From the NCBI RefSeq assembly GCF_020026895.1, contig NZ_JAINZW010000001.1, forward strand, positions 744,001 to 808,000: a DNA stretch of 64,000 nt. The letters are read 5' to 3'. How positions within the stretch are numbered: the stretch's first letter is position 1; each line of letters starts with the position of its first letter. The notes under the pieces were generated by a model that saw only the letters and a program-made list of their open reading frames with translations, was not told the DNA's origin and did no database searches. A program made the translations under genes and the position numbers. Source of the stretch: Novilysobacter selenitireducens (GTDB lineage: Bacteria; Pseudomonadota; Gammaproteobacteria; Xanthomonadales; Xanthomonadaceae). Shown piece by piece: positions 34,194-45,057 of the stretch.

Positions 34194-34266
34194 CCCGCGT
34201 CCCTCCCTGTAATGCAGCGGTCCGGCATGCCGGCGCGTCCCGGCAGGTGCCGGTCTCTGGGCAGCC

Positions 34267-34841
34267 TCAATAGAACGTGCCGCCCAGTTCCCCGTACTGC
34301 TTGAGCACCGCGCGGGCGTCGTCGCGATGCAGGTCGCGCACGACCTCGATCCCACGCTTCTGCAGTTCACCGATCCAGTCGGCCGGCAGCGGCCCCTCGT
34401 CGAACTCGGTCAACGACTCGACGTCCTCGCTGCGTGCGCCGATCAGCAGCCGGTCGACGCCGGCCCAGAACGTCGCGCCGTAGCACTGGCAGCACGGCTG
34501 CGCCGACGTTGCCAGCGTGAAGGGGCCGACCCGCGTGCCGTCCTCCAGCTCGTTCAGGCGCGAGCGCTGCGTGCGCTGCTGCGCCAGCATGTAGGCCATC
34601 GTCTCGGCGTGCGCCAGCGAGCACTGCTGCGGCAGCACGCGATTCACGCCAACGGCGACGATGCGGTCGTCGGGCCCGAAAACCGCCGCGCCGAACGGAC
34701 CGCCGCTGCGGGACTCGATGTTGAGTCGCGACAGCTCGATCGCGAGTGCGACTTTCGCCTCGTCGCCGGCATGGGTGCGATCGGCATCCACGTGCTCGTG
34801 CACCCAGGCCGGCAGCGTGAGGTGGACCTGCGCGTACAGCA

Positions 34842-34842
<1 letters not shown>
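34267..34842 (-). CDS. CMP/dCMP-type nucleoside deaminase family protein
   Basis: A 191-residue zinc deaminase of the cytidine/guanine deaminase superfamily. The zinc motif is complete: SLAHAETMAY (His and catalytic Glu) and SAQPCCQCYGATFW (PCxxC). GGPFGAAVFG precedes it. The substrate could be guanine, a nucleoside or a related base; it cannot be fixed from sequence. The start codon overlaps the glnS stop by one base (TGATG read on the minus strand), indicating translational coupling. Confidence 0.86.
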
Positions 34843-36590
<1,748 letters not shown>

Positions 36591-36696
36591 GCGTGGGGGT
36601 CGGTGCGGGGAAAGCGGGCAGTTTAGCCGCTGGGCCGTCGCCACGCCGACGTTGCAGGTGCGGCGCTATGCTCGGTGCGCCGACCGGGAGCCCTGC

Positions 36697-36972
36697 ATGA
36701 AAGTCGTCTACGACGCCGCCAACGTGATCGACGCCCACCTCGTGCGACATGCACTGGAAGCCGAGGACATTCCGGTGTTCCTGAAGGGCGAGGCCCTGGT
36801 CGGCGGCATGGGCGAGCTGCCGCTGTTCGGGGTGGTGCAGGTATGCGTGCCCGAGGCCGCCTGGCCACGGGCGCGGTCGGTGGTGGAGGCGCTGGGACTC
36901 GGCGAGACGTCGGCATTGGCCGAGACGGCGGCGGCGGACGGGCTGGACGACGGCGTTCCCGGCATCGCCTGA
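36697..36972 (+). CDS. DUF2007 domain protein
   Basis: A 91-residue protein with the DUF2007 pattern: VYDAANVIDAHLVRHALEAEDIPVFLKGE, GGMGELPLFGVVQVCVPE, then WPRARSVVEA. These small GlnB-like ferredoxin-fold domains probably bind a partner or signal; function is unknown. The ATG at 36697 is preceded by GGGAG about ten bases upstream. The last 20 residues are acidic and Ala-rich. Confidence 0.85.
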   Translation: MKVVYDAANVIDAHLVRHALEAEDIPVFLKGEALVGGMGELPLFGVVQVCVPEAAWPRARSVVEALGLGETSALAETAAADGLDDGVPGIA

Positions 36973-36992
36973 GTGCACGTGCACGGGCGTGT

Positions 36993-37038
36993 CATCGCCG
37001 GCTTGAAGGACCGGCCATCGCCGGCTTGAAGGACCGGC
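36993..37038. repeat. Tandem 23-bp direct repeat
   Basis: Two perfect, adjacent 23-base copies at 36993-37015 and 37016-37038, each containing GCCGG and CCGGC around CTTGAAGGA, so each copy can form a small hairpin. They lie between the DUF2007 gene and msrA. No further copy is seen in the window. Confidence 0.9.
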
Positions 37039-37083
37039 GACCGGGCCCGATATCGGTCTACCCCAATCCCGCAGGAGCGCCCC

Positions 37084-37740
37084 ATGCTCGGCATCGGTGC
37101 CTACAAACAGCGCATGCCCGCCCGCGAAGACGCCCTGCCGGGGCGTGAAACCGCGCTGCCGCTGCACAACGCCCACCACGTGCACGGCCGCCCACTGAAG
37201 GGTTCATTCGCGGGGCTGGAACAGGTGCACTTCGCGATGGGCTGCTTCTGGGGCGCCGAGCGCCTGTTCTGGAAGAAGCCCGGCGTGGTGACGACTGCAG
37301 TCGGCTACGCCGGCGGCTACACCCCCAACCCGACCTACCGCGAGGTCTGCAGCGGCCAGACCGGCCACACCGAGGCGGTACTGGTGGTGTACGACCCGGC
37401 GGCCATGACGTTCGAGGCGATGCTGCAGGCGTTCTGGGAGGGCCACGACCCGACCCAGGGCATGCGACAGGGCAACGACGTCGGCAGCCAGTACCGGTCT
37501 GCGATCCATTGCACGACCGAGGCGCAGTACCGCGCCGCCCTGGCGTCGCATGACGCGTTCCAGGCACGGCTGACCGAAGCCGGCTTCGGACCGGTCACGA
37601 CCGAGATCGTGTATCCGGCGCCGACGTTCTATTACGCCGAGGACGAGCACCAGCAGTACCTGTCCAAGCATCCCGGCGGCTACTGCGGGCTGGGGGGCAC
37701 GGGCGTGGCCTGCCCGAGCGGGATCGACGCCGACTTCTAG
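37084..37740 (+). CDS. msrA: Peptide methionine sulfoxide reductase MsrA
   Basis: A 218-residue enzyme that reduces methionine-S-sulfoxide in proteins and peptides. The active-site motif [10 protein letters not shown] carries catalytic Cys54; [12 protein letters not shown] and the EVVYDP-like [25 protein letters not shown] follow, and the resolving Cys residues lie near the C-terminus ([15 protein letters not shown]). The N-terminal extension of about 45 residues matches the long E. coli-type MsrA. It converges on oxyR with a four-base overlap of 3' ends, in keeping with a shared oxidative-stress neighbourhood. Confidence 0.96.
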   Translation: MLGIGAYKQRMPAREDALPGRETALPLHNAHHVHGRPLKGSFAGLEQVHFAMGCFWGAERLFWKKPGVVTTAVGYAGGYTPNPTYREVCSGQTGHTEAVLVVYDPAAMTFEAMLQAFWEGHDPTQGMRQGNDVGSQYRSAIHCTTEAQYRAALASHDAFQARLTEAGFGPVTTEIVYPAPTFYYAEDEHQQYLSKHPGGYCGLGGTGVACPSGIDADF

Positions 37741-38672
37741 CGCGTTTCCCCAGCTGCGCCCACGGCCTTGGGGGGCTGCAGCAAGGCGGCCGGCAATTGC
37801 CGGAACTCGGCCGCCAGCTGCCGCAGGAAGCCGTCCATCGCCGAACTCTTGCGCCAGAGCATCGCGATCTGCCGATGCGGGGCTTCACCCTCGAAGCGCA
37901 GCAGCCGCACGTCCGGCGAGGCCGGCACCGGCGGCTGCACGGCCAGCATCGGCAGCAGGGTGATGCCGACTCCCGCGGCGACCATCTGCCGCAGTGTCTC
38001 CAGGCTGGTGGCGCGGAAGCCGTCGCGCTCGTCCGCACCCGACAGCCGGCACACGTCCAGCGCCTGGTCGCGCAGGCAGTGGCCTTCTTCCAACAGCAGC
38101 AGGTGCTGGTCGTCGAGGTCGTCCACTTCGAGCGCCGCGCGTCCGGCCATCGCGTGGTCGTGCGGCACCGCCAGCAGGAACGGCTCGTCGAACAACGGCT
38201 CGACGTGCAACTGGTCGTCGTGGATCGGCAGGGCGAGGATGCCCGCGTCCAGCCGGCCATCGCGCAGGCGCGCCAGGATCTGGTCGGTCTTCTCCTCCAC
38301 CAGCAGCAGCTCCAGCCGCGGGAAGCGCCGACGCAGGCTGGGGACGACATGCGGGAGCAGGTAGGGGCCGAGCGTGGGGAACAGGCCGAGCCGCACGGTG
38401 CCGGCTTCCGGGTCCTGGCTGCGGCGCGCGATCTCCGACATCTGCTCGACGTCGCTGATGATCTTGCGCGCGCGCTCGGCGATGTCGCGCCCCACCGGGG
38501 TCAGCATCACCCGGCGCGGCGCGCGCTCGACCAGCGACACGCCCAGCTCGTCCTCGAGCTTGCGGATCTGCGTCGACAGGGTGGGCTGGCTGACGAAGCA
38601 GGCGTTCGCCGCCCGGCCGAAATGCTTGTGGTCGGCCAGGGCGACGAGGTACTTCAGGTCGCGCAGGTTCAT
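37737..38672 (-). CDS. oxyR: Peroxide-sensing LysR-type regulator OxyR
   Basis: A 311-residue LysR-family regulator with an N-terminal winged helix (residues 3-62, [19 protein letters not shown]) and a two-lobed sensor domain. The redox cysteines fall at exactly Cys199 and Cys208 ([16 protein letters not shown]), the positions that form the activating disulfide in E. coli OxyR. The order ahpC-ahpF-oxyR is the one described for Xanthomonas. An OxyR-type operator stands before ahpC in this window. Confidence 0.96.
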   Translation of the reverse strand: MNLRDLKYLVALADHKHFGRAANACFVSQPTLSTQIRKLEDELGVSLVERAPRRVMLTPVGRDIAERARKIISDVEQMSEIARRSQDPEAGTVRLGLFPTLGPYLLPHVVPSLRRRFPRLELLLVEEKTDQILARLRDGRLDAGILALPIHDDQLHVEPLFDEPFLLAVPHDHAMAGRAALEVDDLDDQHLLLLEEGHCLRDQALDVCRLSGADERDGFRATSLETLRQMVAAGVGITLLPMLAVQPPVPASPDVRLLRFEGEAPHRQIAMLWRKSSAMDGFLRQLAAEFRQLPAALLQPPKAVGAAGETR

Positions 38673-38763
38673 GTGGGCGCACCGATGGAGACGCGGGGCG
38701 AGTATCGCCGCGAAAGGAGCGATACGCCGCTGGTCGTCCCGGCCGCCATGCGGGTCGCCCGCC

Positions 38764-40341
38764 TTACGCGGCTTCGGCCAGCGCGGCCGGCATGCGGATC
38801 AGGTGGTCGAATGCACCCAGTGCCGCCGTGCTGCCCGCGCCCATCGCCACCACGATCTGCTTGTACGGCACCGTGGTGGCATCGCCGGCGGCAAGCACGC
38901 CCGGGACACTGGTCGCGCCGCGCTCGTCGATGACGATCTCGCCGCGCGGGGACAGCTCCACCGTGCCCTTGAGCCATTCGGTGTTGGGCAGCAGGCCGAT
39001 CTGGACGAACACGCCTTCCAGTTCGATCGTGCGCGACTCGCCGCTGTTGCGGTCCTTGACCACCAGACCGTTCACCTTCTTGCCGTCGCCCAGCACTTCG
39101 GTCGTCTGGCCGCTGGTGATGATGTCGACGTTCTTCAGGCTGCGCAGCTTGCGCTGCAGGACCTCGTCGGCGCGGAGCTTGGCGTCGAACTCCACCAGCG
39201 TGACGTGCTGGACGATGCCGGCCAAGTCGATCGCGGCTTCGACGCCGGAGTTGCCGCCGCCGATCACCGCCACGCGCTTGCCCTTGTAGAGCGGGCCGTC
39301 GCAGTGCGGGCAGTACGCCACGCCGCGGTTGCGGTACTGCTCCTCGCCGGGCACGCCCATCTGGCGCCAGCGCGCGCCGGTCGAGAGGATGACCGACTTC
39401 GCCTTGAGCGACGCACCGCTTTCCAGCTGGACCTCGATCAGCCCGCCCGGCTCCTGCGCCGGCACCAGCTTGCTGGCGCGCTGCAGGTTCATCAGGTCGA
39501 CTTCGTATTCGCGCACGTGCTGCTCCAGCGCGACGGCCAGCTTGGGACCTTCGGTGTAGGGCATGGAAATGAAGTTCTCGATGGCCATGGTGTCCAGCAC
39601 CTGGCCGCCGAAACGCTCGGCGGCGATGCCGGTGCGAATGCCCTTGCGCGCGGCGTAGATGGCCGCGGCCGCGCCGGCCGGGCCGCCGCCCACGACCAGC
39701 ACGTCGAACGGCGCCTTGGCCTTGATCTGCTCGGCCGAGCGCGCGGCGGCGCCGGTGTCGAGCTTCGCCAGGATCTGCTCCACCTCCATGCGGCCGTTGC
39801 CGAACAGCTCGCCATTGAGGAACACGGTCGGCACGGCCATGACCTCGCGGGCCTCGACCTCCTCCTGGAACAGCGCGCCGTCGATGGCGACGTGCGTGAT
39901 GTTCGGGTTGATCGCGCTCATCGCGTTGAGCGCCTGGATGGTGTCCGGGCAGCTCTGGCAGGACAGCGACATGTAGGTCTCGAACCTGAAGGTGCCCTCC
40001 AGGTCGCGGATCTGGTCCTGCACGGCTGTGTCGATCTTCGGCGGGTGGCCGCCCACCTGCAGCAGTGCCAGCACCAGCGAGGTGAACTCGTGGCCCATGG
40101 GAATGCCGGCGAACCTGACATCGACGTCCGTGCCGGCACGCGCGATGGCGAACGACGGGCGGCGCGCGTCGTCGTCGCGGCGCTCGTAGGTCACCTTGTC
40201 CGACAGCGAGGCGATGTCCTGCAGCAGGGCTTCCAGCTCGCTGGATTTCTCGCCGTCGTCGAGCGAGGACACGAGCTCGATCGGCTGCTGGAGCTTCTCC
40301 AGGTAGGTCGAGAGTTGGGACTTCAGGTTGGCGTCGAGCAT
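38764..40341 (-). CDS. ahpF: Alkyl hydroperoxide reductase flavoprotein AhpF
   Basis: A 525-residue NADH-dependent reductase that recharges AhpC. The N-terminal double thioredoxin fold (about 1-200) contains the redox pair CQSC; the FAD domain begins at [18 protein letters not shown]; the second active-site pair is YCPHC in [15 protein letters not shown], followed by the NADH-binding [14 protein letters not shown]. Length fits the family (about 520). The Met at 40341 is used; five extra residues are possible upstream. It lies between ahpC and oxyR. Confidence 0.96.
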   Translation of the reverse strand: MLDANLKSQLSTYLEKLQQPIELVSSLDDGEKSSELEALLQDIASLSDKVTYERRDDDARRPSFAIARAGTDVDVRFAGIPMGHEFTSLVLALLQVGGHPPKIDTAVQDQIRDLEGTFRFETYMSLSCQSCPDTIQALNAMSAINPNITHVAIDGALFQEEVEAREVMAVPTVFLNGELFGNGRMEVEQILAKLDTGAAARSAEQIKAKAPFDVLVVGGGPAGAAAAIYAARKGIRTGIAAERFGGQVLDTMAIENFISMPYTEGPKLAVALEQHVREYEVDLMNLQRASKLVPAQEPGGLIEVQLESGASLKAKSVILSTGARWRQMGVPGEEQYRNRGVAYCPHCDGPLYKGKRVAVIGGGNSGVEAAIDLAGIVQHVTLVEFDAKLRADEVLQRKLRSLKNVDIITSGQTTEVLGDGKKVNGLVVKDRNSGESRTIELEGVFVQIGLLPNTEWLKGTVELSPRGEIVIDERGATSVPGVLAAGDATTVPYKQIVVAMGAGSTAALGAFDHLIRMPAALAEAA

Positions 40342-40445
40342 GGGGTGGGGCTCCACGAAGGCATGTAGGGGTGATGCGAAACGGTTTGGCGGCCACGAAC
40401 CGGTGCGGCAGCAAACGCCGCCGGTCTAGAAGAGCGGGTGGCGAG

Positions 40446-40535
40446 CCGGTTGCTTGCACTAGCGGCCGGGCCCGTTGGGGAGGGAGCCCGGGGGAGTCAG
40501 GCCGGCCGGACCAGGCCGCTAGTGGAAGCAATCGG
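40446..40535. repeat. Long imperfect inverted repeat between ahpC and ahpF
   Basis: The arms 40446-40470 and 40511-40535 pair over 25 bases with three mismatches, both containing CACTAGCGGCC on one of the strands, around a 40-base loop that is itself GC-rich. On the ahpC-ahpF transcript this would fold into a long stem. It lies after the ahpC 3' end and ahead of ahpF. Confidence 0.8.
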
Positions 40536-40543
40536 ACGGAGTA

Positions 40544-40565
40544 CCCGGGCGGCGGACCGCCCGGG
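40544..40565 (-). terminator. GC-rich hairpin after ahpC
   Basis: CCCGGGCGG, four bases, CCGCCCGGG: a perfect nine-base stem starting 22 bases after the ahpC stop on the minus strand. No U-run follows, so partial termination or 3'-end stabilisation is more likely than full intrinsic termination. ahpC and ahpF could thus be expressed at different levels. Confidence 0.5.
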
Positions 40566-40587
40566 CATCCGGATACGCGTGTGGGAC

Positions 40588-41151
40588 TTAGATCTTGCCG
40601 ACCAGGTCCAGCGACGGCGACAGGGTCTTCTCGCCTTCCTTCCACTTGGCCGGGCACACCTCGCCCGGGTGGTTGGCGACGTAACGCGCGGCCTTCAGCT
40701 TGCGCAGCGCTTCCTTCATGTCGCGGGCGATGGCGTTGTCGTGCACCTCGTAGGCCTTGATGACGCCCTCGGGGTTCACGATGAAGGTGCCGCGCAGGGC
40801 CAGGCCCTCTTCCTCGATGTGCACGCCGAACGCCTTGGTCAGCGCGTGGGTCGGGTCACCGACCAGCGGGAACTTCGCCTTGCCTACGGCCGGCGAGGTC
40901 TCGTGCCACACCTTGTGCGAGAAGTGGGTGTCGGTGGTGACGATGTAGACCTCGGCACCGGCCTTCTGGAACTCGTCGTAGTTGTCGGCCGCGTCCTCGA
41001 CCTCGGTCGGGCAGTTGAACGTGAAGGCCGCCGGCATGAAGACGATGACGGACCACTCGCCCTTCAGCGTCTCGTCGCTGACCTCGACGAACTTGCCGTT
41101 GTGGAAGGCCTGGGCCTTGAAGGAGGGCACCTTGGTGTTGATCAAAGACAT
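40588..41151 (-). CDS. ahpC: Alkyl hydroperoxide reductase peroxiredoxin AhpC
   Basis: A 187-residue typical two-Cys peroxiredoxin, the same length as E. coli AhpC. The peroxidatic Cys47 lies in FTFNCPTEVED and the resolving Cys166 in HPGEVCPAKW. It reduces hydrogen peroxide and organic peroxides and is recycled by AhpF. The Met at 41151 is chosen because AAGGAG stands ten bases upstream; the frame opens seven codons earlier. It has a sigma-70 promoter and an OxyR-type operator immediately upstream. Confidence 0.97.
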   Translation of the reverse strand: MSLINTKVPSFKAQAFHNGKFVEVSDETLKGEWSVIVFMPAAFTFNCPTEVEDAADNYDEFQKAGAEVYIVTTDTHFSHKVWHETSPAVGKAKFPLVGDPTHALTKAFGVHIEEEGLALRGTFIVNPEGVIKAYEVHDNAIARDMKEALRKLKAARYVANHPGEVCPAKWKEGEKTLSPSLDLVGKI

Positions 41152-41199
41152 GCGCAAAAAACTCCTTTGCATATGGAGGGAGGGTGGAAAACGAGCGCC

Positions 41200-41228
41200 A
41201 TGATAGTCAGCGCCAATCGATATATCAA
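41200..41228 (-). promoter_or_regulatory. ahpC sigma-70 promoter
   Basis: On the minus strand TTGATA (41228-41223) and TATCAT (41205-41200) are separated by exactly 17 bases, a good match to -35 and -10 consensus. The start of transcription would fall about 40 bases before the ahpC ATG. The OxyR-type site abuts the -35, the geometry expected for activation by contact with RNA polymerase. Confidence 0.8.
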
Positions 41229-41265
41229 ATTGATGTATGCAATCATTAAGATAGTCAAAAACTAT
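41229..41265. promoter_or_regulatory. OxyR-type operator upstream of ahpC
   Basis: Four quarter-sites with regular spacing: ATTG, seven bases, CAAT, seven bases, ATAG, seven bases, CTAT. This matches the ATAG-N7-CTAT-N7-ATAG-N7-CTAT arrangement contacted by the OxyR tetramer; the distal half is perfect. It ends directly next to the ahpC -35. The region is AT-rich compared with its surroundings. oxyR itself lies in the same cluster. Confidence 0.8.
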
Positions 41266-41472
41266 CGAAGGGCGTCATCCATCTTTGCCAGAAAGCCGTT
41301 GGCTCGCGGTGATCGCAGTGTTTGCAGCGCCTTCCCCACCGCTGTGCGGTCCATTCGGCGCTGAATGCGCGCCAACGGCTATGGCTCGTGCGGGAGTTCT
41401 TGGCCCCGAGTCGATGCTCGGGTCGATCCCCCGGCAGCCCGCGGCGGCCCGCGAAAACGCGGCTGGCGCCTA
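41266..41472. other. Gap between ahpC operator and esterase gene
   Basis: About 200 bases upstream of the OxyR-type site and downstream of the esterase stop. It contains a separated pair CCGTTGGC/GCCAACGG and a short CCGAG/CTCGG hairpin, but no gene, terminator with U-run or further operator was recognised. Confidence 0.3.
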
Positions 41473-42360
41473 TCAGCGGGTGCCGGGTGCCACGGCCGCA
41501 CCCCGGTCTGGATCGCCGCCCCGTACGAATCCGAGGATCGCCGGCAGGACCGCGGGCGCACGCCTGGGGTCGTACAGCCCCAGCACCGGCGCGCTGTGGC
41601 CGGCATCGGGCAGCATCACCACCGACGCATCGCCGCCGGCCTCGCGCAGCCGCCGGGCCAGTTGGCGGCTGTCACGCGCCTCCACGACGCGGTCGTCCTC
41701 GCCATGGATCAACAGGAATGGCGGCTCATCGCCGGTCACATGGCGCACGGCCTGTGCCTGCGGCCACTGCGACGGCGGGCCGAACACGTCGCGATAGCGT
41801 CCGGTGATCTCGAAGTCGTACGGGCCGGCCAACCCGATGACCCCGGCCAGCTGGGAGGGCGACAGCCCGTGGGCGTCGAGATACACCGGGTCGGTGCCCA
41901 GCAGTGCGGCGATCTGCGCCCCGGCCGAGTGCCCGGCAACGAACAGCCGCCGGGCGTCGCCGCCGTAGGCACCCGCATGCATCGACGCCCACGCAACCGC
42001 GCGCGCGCCGTCGTCGACGAACGCCGGGAAGACCGCCTCCGGGAACGTGCGGTAATCGGCGACAATCGCCAGCACGCCATGGCGCGCCAACTGCCGGCCG
42101 ACGAACTGGTACTGCCCGCGCTCCCCGCGTTGCCATCCGCCGCCGTAAAAGAACACCACGGTGGGCGCGGCACCTTCGCTGATGCCTTGCGGCCGGTAGA
42201 TGTCCAGCTGCAGGCCGCGGTCGGGCGCGTACACGACGCTGGCTTCCGGTGGCGGCAGGCCGCGATTGGCATAGCGGAACAGCAGGCTCTCGCATCCGGT
42301 GGTCAGCAGCGTGCCGAGTGCGAGCGCCGGGATGGCGAGGGTGCGGGAAATCAACGTCAT
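41473..42360 (-). CDS. Alpha/beta-hydrolase (carboxylesterase-type) lipoprotein
   Basis: A 295-residue protein with a lipoprotein signal ending in LLTTGCES, so probably membrane-anchored in the periplasm. The hydrolase fold shows the oxyanion motif VFFYGGGW, nucleophile Ser145 in GHSAGAQ, the Asp in [11 protein letters not shown] and His in PDAGHSAP. It resembles the BD-FAE/hormone-sensitive-lipase-like esterases; natural substrate unknown. It is divergent from prmC, 63 bases away. Confidence 0.87.
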   Translation of the reverse strand: MTLISRTLAIPALALGTLLTTGCESLLFRYANRGLPPPEASVVYAPDRGLQLDIYRPQGISEGAAPTVVFFYGGGWQRGERGQYQFVGRQLARHGVLAIVADYRTFPEAVFPAFVDDGARAVAWASMHAGAYGGDARRLFVAGHSAGAQIAALLGTDPVYLDAHGLSPSQLAGVIGLAGPYDFEITGRYRDVFGPPSQWPQAQAVRHVTGDEPPFLLIHGEDDRVVEARDSRQLARRLREAGGDASVVMLPDAGHSAPVLGLYDPRRAPAVLPAILGFVRGGDPDRGAAVAPGTR

Positions 42361-42423
42361 GCAGGAAACCGGCGCAGTGGTGCGCGCCGGCAGGCCGGCG
42401 GGCTGGACCGGAGGTACGACGCA

Positions 42424-43266
42424 ATGGAACGGTTGGATGCGGCGGTGCGCAGGGCAAGGCAGTCGGTCATCGAGGCCGGTGGCGACGCGGGCGACGCCGA
42501 TCACCTGATGGCGCACGTGGTGGGCCGGAACACCGCGTGGCTGTTCGCGCACGGCGACGAGATGCTCGACGGCGACACGCTGGCGCGCTTCGACGCGCTG
42601 GTCGCCCGCCGGGTCGCCGGTGAACCGGTCGCATACCTCACCGGCCGCCGCGGATTCTGGACGATGGACCTGGCGGTGTCGCCGGCAACGCTGGTGCCGA
42701 GGGCCGATACCGAGCGGCTGGTCGAGCTGGCGCTGGAGCGGCTGCCGTCCGCGGGCGATGTGCGTGTACTCGACCTGGGCACGGGCAGCGGTGCGATCGC
42801 GCTTGCCCTCGCGCTCGAGCGACCGGCCGCGCACGTGGTGGCGACCGACGCCAGCGAGCGTGCGCTCGAGGTAGCGCGTGGCAATGCGCAACGCCTGGCG
42901 CTGGACAATGTCGCGTTCCACGTCGGCCACTGGTTCGATGCCATCGACGCGGGTTCCACGTTCGACCTCATTGCCAGCAACCCGCCGTATATCGCCGATG
43001 ACGACCCGCACCTGGGGCAGGGCGACCTTCGCCATGAGCCGCGCAGCGCGCTGGCGTCGGGGCGCGATGGCCTGGACGACATCCGCACGATCGTCGCCGG
43101 TGCCGGCCGGCACCTCGTGCCGGGTGGATGGCTGCTGCTGGAGCACGGCTGGACGCAGGGCGATGCCGTGCGCGAGCTGCTGGTCGCGGCCGGTTTCTCC
43201 GAGGTGGCGACGGAGCGCGACCTGGAAGGCCGTGACCGCGTGACGCTGGGCCGTCGGCCGGCGTAA
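42424..43266 (+). CDS. prmC: Release factor glutamine methyltransferase PrmC
   Basis: A 280-residue enzyme that methylates the Gln of the GGQ motif in release factors RF1 and RF2 with S-adenosylmethionine. The N-terminal helical domain covers about residues 1-80, SAM motif I is [16 protein letters not shown], and the Gln-binding NPPY motif is at residues 186-189 ([13 protein letters not shown]). Length matches E. coli PrmC (277). prfA is not adjacent here. It stands alone between a divergent esterase gene and pip. Confidence 0.95.
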   Translation: MERLDAAVRRARQSVIEAGGDAGDADHLMAHVVGRNTAWLFAHGDEMLDGDTLARFDALVARRVAGEPVAYLTGRRGFWTMDLAVSPATLVPRADTERLVELALERLPSAGDVRVLDLGTGSGAIALALALERPAAHVVATDASERALEVARGNAQRLALDNVAFHVGHWFDAIDAGSTFDLIASNPPYIADDDPHLGQGDLRHEPRSALASGRDGLDDIRTIVAGAGRHLVPGGWLLLEHGWTQGDAVRELLVAAGFSEVATERDLEGRDRVTLGRRPA

Positions 43267-43327
43267 GCACGCCGGGCGCCACCGCATCGCGCGATAGACT
43301 GCCCGCCACCCCGCACCCGAGGCCGCC

Positions 43328-44269
43328 ATGCGCACCCTGTATCCCGAGATCCAGCCCTTCGACACCGGCACGCTGGAGGTCGACGACCGCCACACGCTCT
43401 ATTACGAGCAGTGCGGCAACCCCGACGGCAAGCCGGTGGTGCTGTTGCACGGCGGGCCGGGCGGCGGGTGCAGCGACAAGATGCGGCGCTTCCATGACCC
43501 GGCCAAGTACCGGATCGTGCTGTTCGACCAGCGCGGCAGCGGGCGTTCGACCCCGCACGCGGACCTCGTCGACAACACCACGTGGGACCTGGTCGAGGAC
43601 ATCGAGCGCCTGCGTCGGCACCTGGACGTCGAACGCTGGCAGGTGTTCGGCGGCTCCTGGGGTTCGACGCTGGCGCTGGCCTACGCGCAGAAGCACCCCG
43701 ACAAGGTGACCGAGCTGGTGCTGCGCGGCATCTTCATGCTGCGTCGCTGGGAGCTGGAGTGGTTCTACCAGGAGGGCGCCTCGCGCCTGTTCCCTGACGC
43801 CTGGGAGCACTACCTCAAGCCGATCCCGGAGGTCGAGCGCAAGGACCTGATCGGCGCCTACCACCGCCGCCTCACGTCCGAGGTCGAGTCCGAGCGGCTG
43901 GAGGCGGCGAAGGCCTGGAGCGTCTGGGAAGGCGCGACCAGCTTCCTGCACGTGGATGAGGATTTCGCCCACAGCCACGAAGACCCGCACTTCGCGCTGG
44001 CCTTCGCGCGCATCGAGAACCACTACTTCGTCAACGGCGGCTTCTTCGAGTGCGACGACCAGCTGCTGCGCGACGCCGGCCGCATCGCCGACATCCCCGG
44101 CGTGATCGTGCACGGCCGCTACGACGTGGTGTGCCCGGTCGCCAATGCCTGGGACCTGCACAAGGCGTGGCCGAAGGCGGACCTGGTGATCACGCCGGCA
44201 TCGGGCCACTCGGCGTTCGAGGCCGAGAACGTCGACGCACTCGTGGAGGCGACGGACCGCTTCGCCTAG
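43328..44269 (+). CDS. pip: Proline iminopeptidase
   Basis: A 313-residue alpha/beta-hydrolase of peptidase family S33 that removes N-terminal proline. Seen are the oxyanion HGGPGGGCSD, LFDQRGSGRSTPHA, nucleophile Ser110 in FGGSWGSTLALAYA, the catalytic Asp in HGRYDVVCP and His in SGHSAFE. The close match to Xanthomonas-type prolyl aminopeptidases includes length. It is followed by REP-like repeats. Confidence 0.95.
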   Translation: MRTLYPEIQPFDTGTLEVDDRHTLYYEQCGNPDGKPVVLLHGGPGGGCSDKMRRFHDPAKYRIVLFDQRGSGRSTPHADLVDNTTWDLVEDIERLRRHLDVERWQVFGGSWGSTLALAYAQKHPDKVTELVLRGIFMLRRWELEWFYQEGASRLFPDAWEHYLKPIPEVERKDLIGAYHRRLTSEVESERLEAAKAWSVWEGATSFLHVDEDFAHSHEDPHFALAFARIENHYFVNGGFFECDDQLLRDAGRIADIPGVIVHGRYDVVCPVANAWDLHKAWPKADLVITPASGHSAFEAENVDALVEATDRFA

Positions 44270-44288
44270 GCACCGGCGCCGCAGAACT

Positions 44289-44396
44289 GTAGGAGCGGCT
44301 TCAGCCGCGATCCCCGGTGCACGGATGCAGGAGCGACGCGACTCGCGACCACGTCATTTCCGGAGTCAACGAATCGCGACTCACGTCGCTCCTACA
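44289..44396. repeat. REP-like repeat cluster 1 (three elements)
   Basis: Element one (44289-44312) has GTAGGAGCGGCTTCAGCCGC, an internal GCGGCT/AGCCGC hairpin. Element two (44327-44351) is a GGAGCGACGCGACTCGCGA variant and element three (44371-44396) is the same kind in reverse orientation, ending CGCTCCTAC. Together they form a BIME-like inverted pair in the gap after pip. A second cluster of the same family occurs at 62348-62478. Confidence 0.85.
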
Positions 44397-44458
44397 AGCG
44401 GTCCGCCTTTCGCGGGTCGCTTGCGGACGCGGCCATACGCAAAAATCGAGGGCGAGCC

Positions 44459-45022
44459 CTACACGGGCTCCGCGCGCGACCCGTCCGGGTTGTGCTCGAT
44501 CATCCACAGCCCGGCCCACAGTTTGAGGTCGAGTTCGAAGCCCTCGGCCTGCTTGCGCATCAGCCAGGCGGGTGCCTCGGCGCGCGGCACCTCGTGCACG
44601 GTGATGTCCTCGCTGCCGACACCGCCACCTTCGCCGACGCGGGTCAGCCCGCGGGCGCGGACGAATGCGATCCGTTCGTTGCTCATGCCCGAGGAGGTGG
44701 GGCCGACCAGCAGCACGTCGACGTGCGCCGGGTGCCAGCCGGTTTCCTCTTCGAGTTCGCGCCGCGCCGCGTCGATCAACGTGTCGTGCGCGTGGTCGTC
44801 GCCGACCAGCCCGGCTGGCATCTCGATGGTGCGCGCGCCCAGGGGCACGCGGTACTGCTCGACGAACAGCACGGTGTCGGCCGGCGTCACCGCGATCACG
44901 ATCACCGCCATGCCATTGCCGTGCGTGCGTTCGGCGTATTCCCACTGGCCTCGGCGCAGCATGCGCAGCCAGACGCCTTCGTAGAGGAGTTCGGGGGCGG
45001 TGTCGGTCGGGTCGTGGTCCAT
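44459..45022 (-). CDS. Nudix hydrolase, ADP-ribose pyrophosphatase-like
   Basis: A 187-residue Nudix protein. The Nudix box reads EMPAGLVGD then ARRELEEETGW with a slightly enlarged spacer (HAHDTLID region); the catalytic Glu residues are kept. Upstream VLFVEQYRVPLGARTIE and the substrate motif recall NudF-type ADP-ribose/GDP-mannose hydrolases. Substrate is by similarity only. It is the downstream end of a minus-strand run with the exonuclease gene. Confidence 0.85.
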   Translation of the reverse strand: MDHDPTDTAPELLYEGVWLRMLRRGQWEYAERTHGNGMAVIVIAVTPADTVLFVEQYRVPLGARTIEMPAGLVGDDHAHDTLIDAARRELEEETGWHPAHVDVLLVGPTSSGMSNERIAFVRARGLTRVGEGGGVGSEDITVHEVPRAEAPAWLMRKQAEGFELDLKLWAGLWMIEHNPDGSRAEPV

Positions 45023-45057
45023 GCGGCGATGCTAGCGGCTTGCGATGACGCGTGGGG

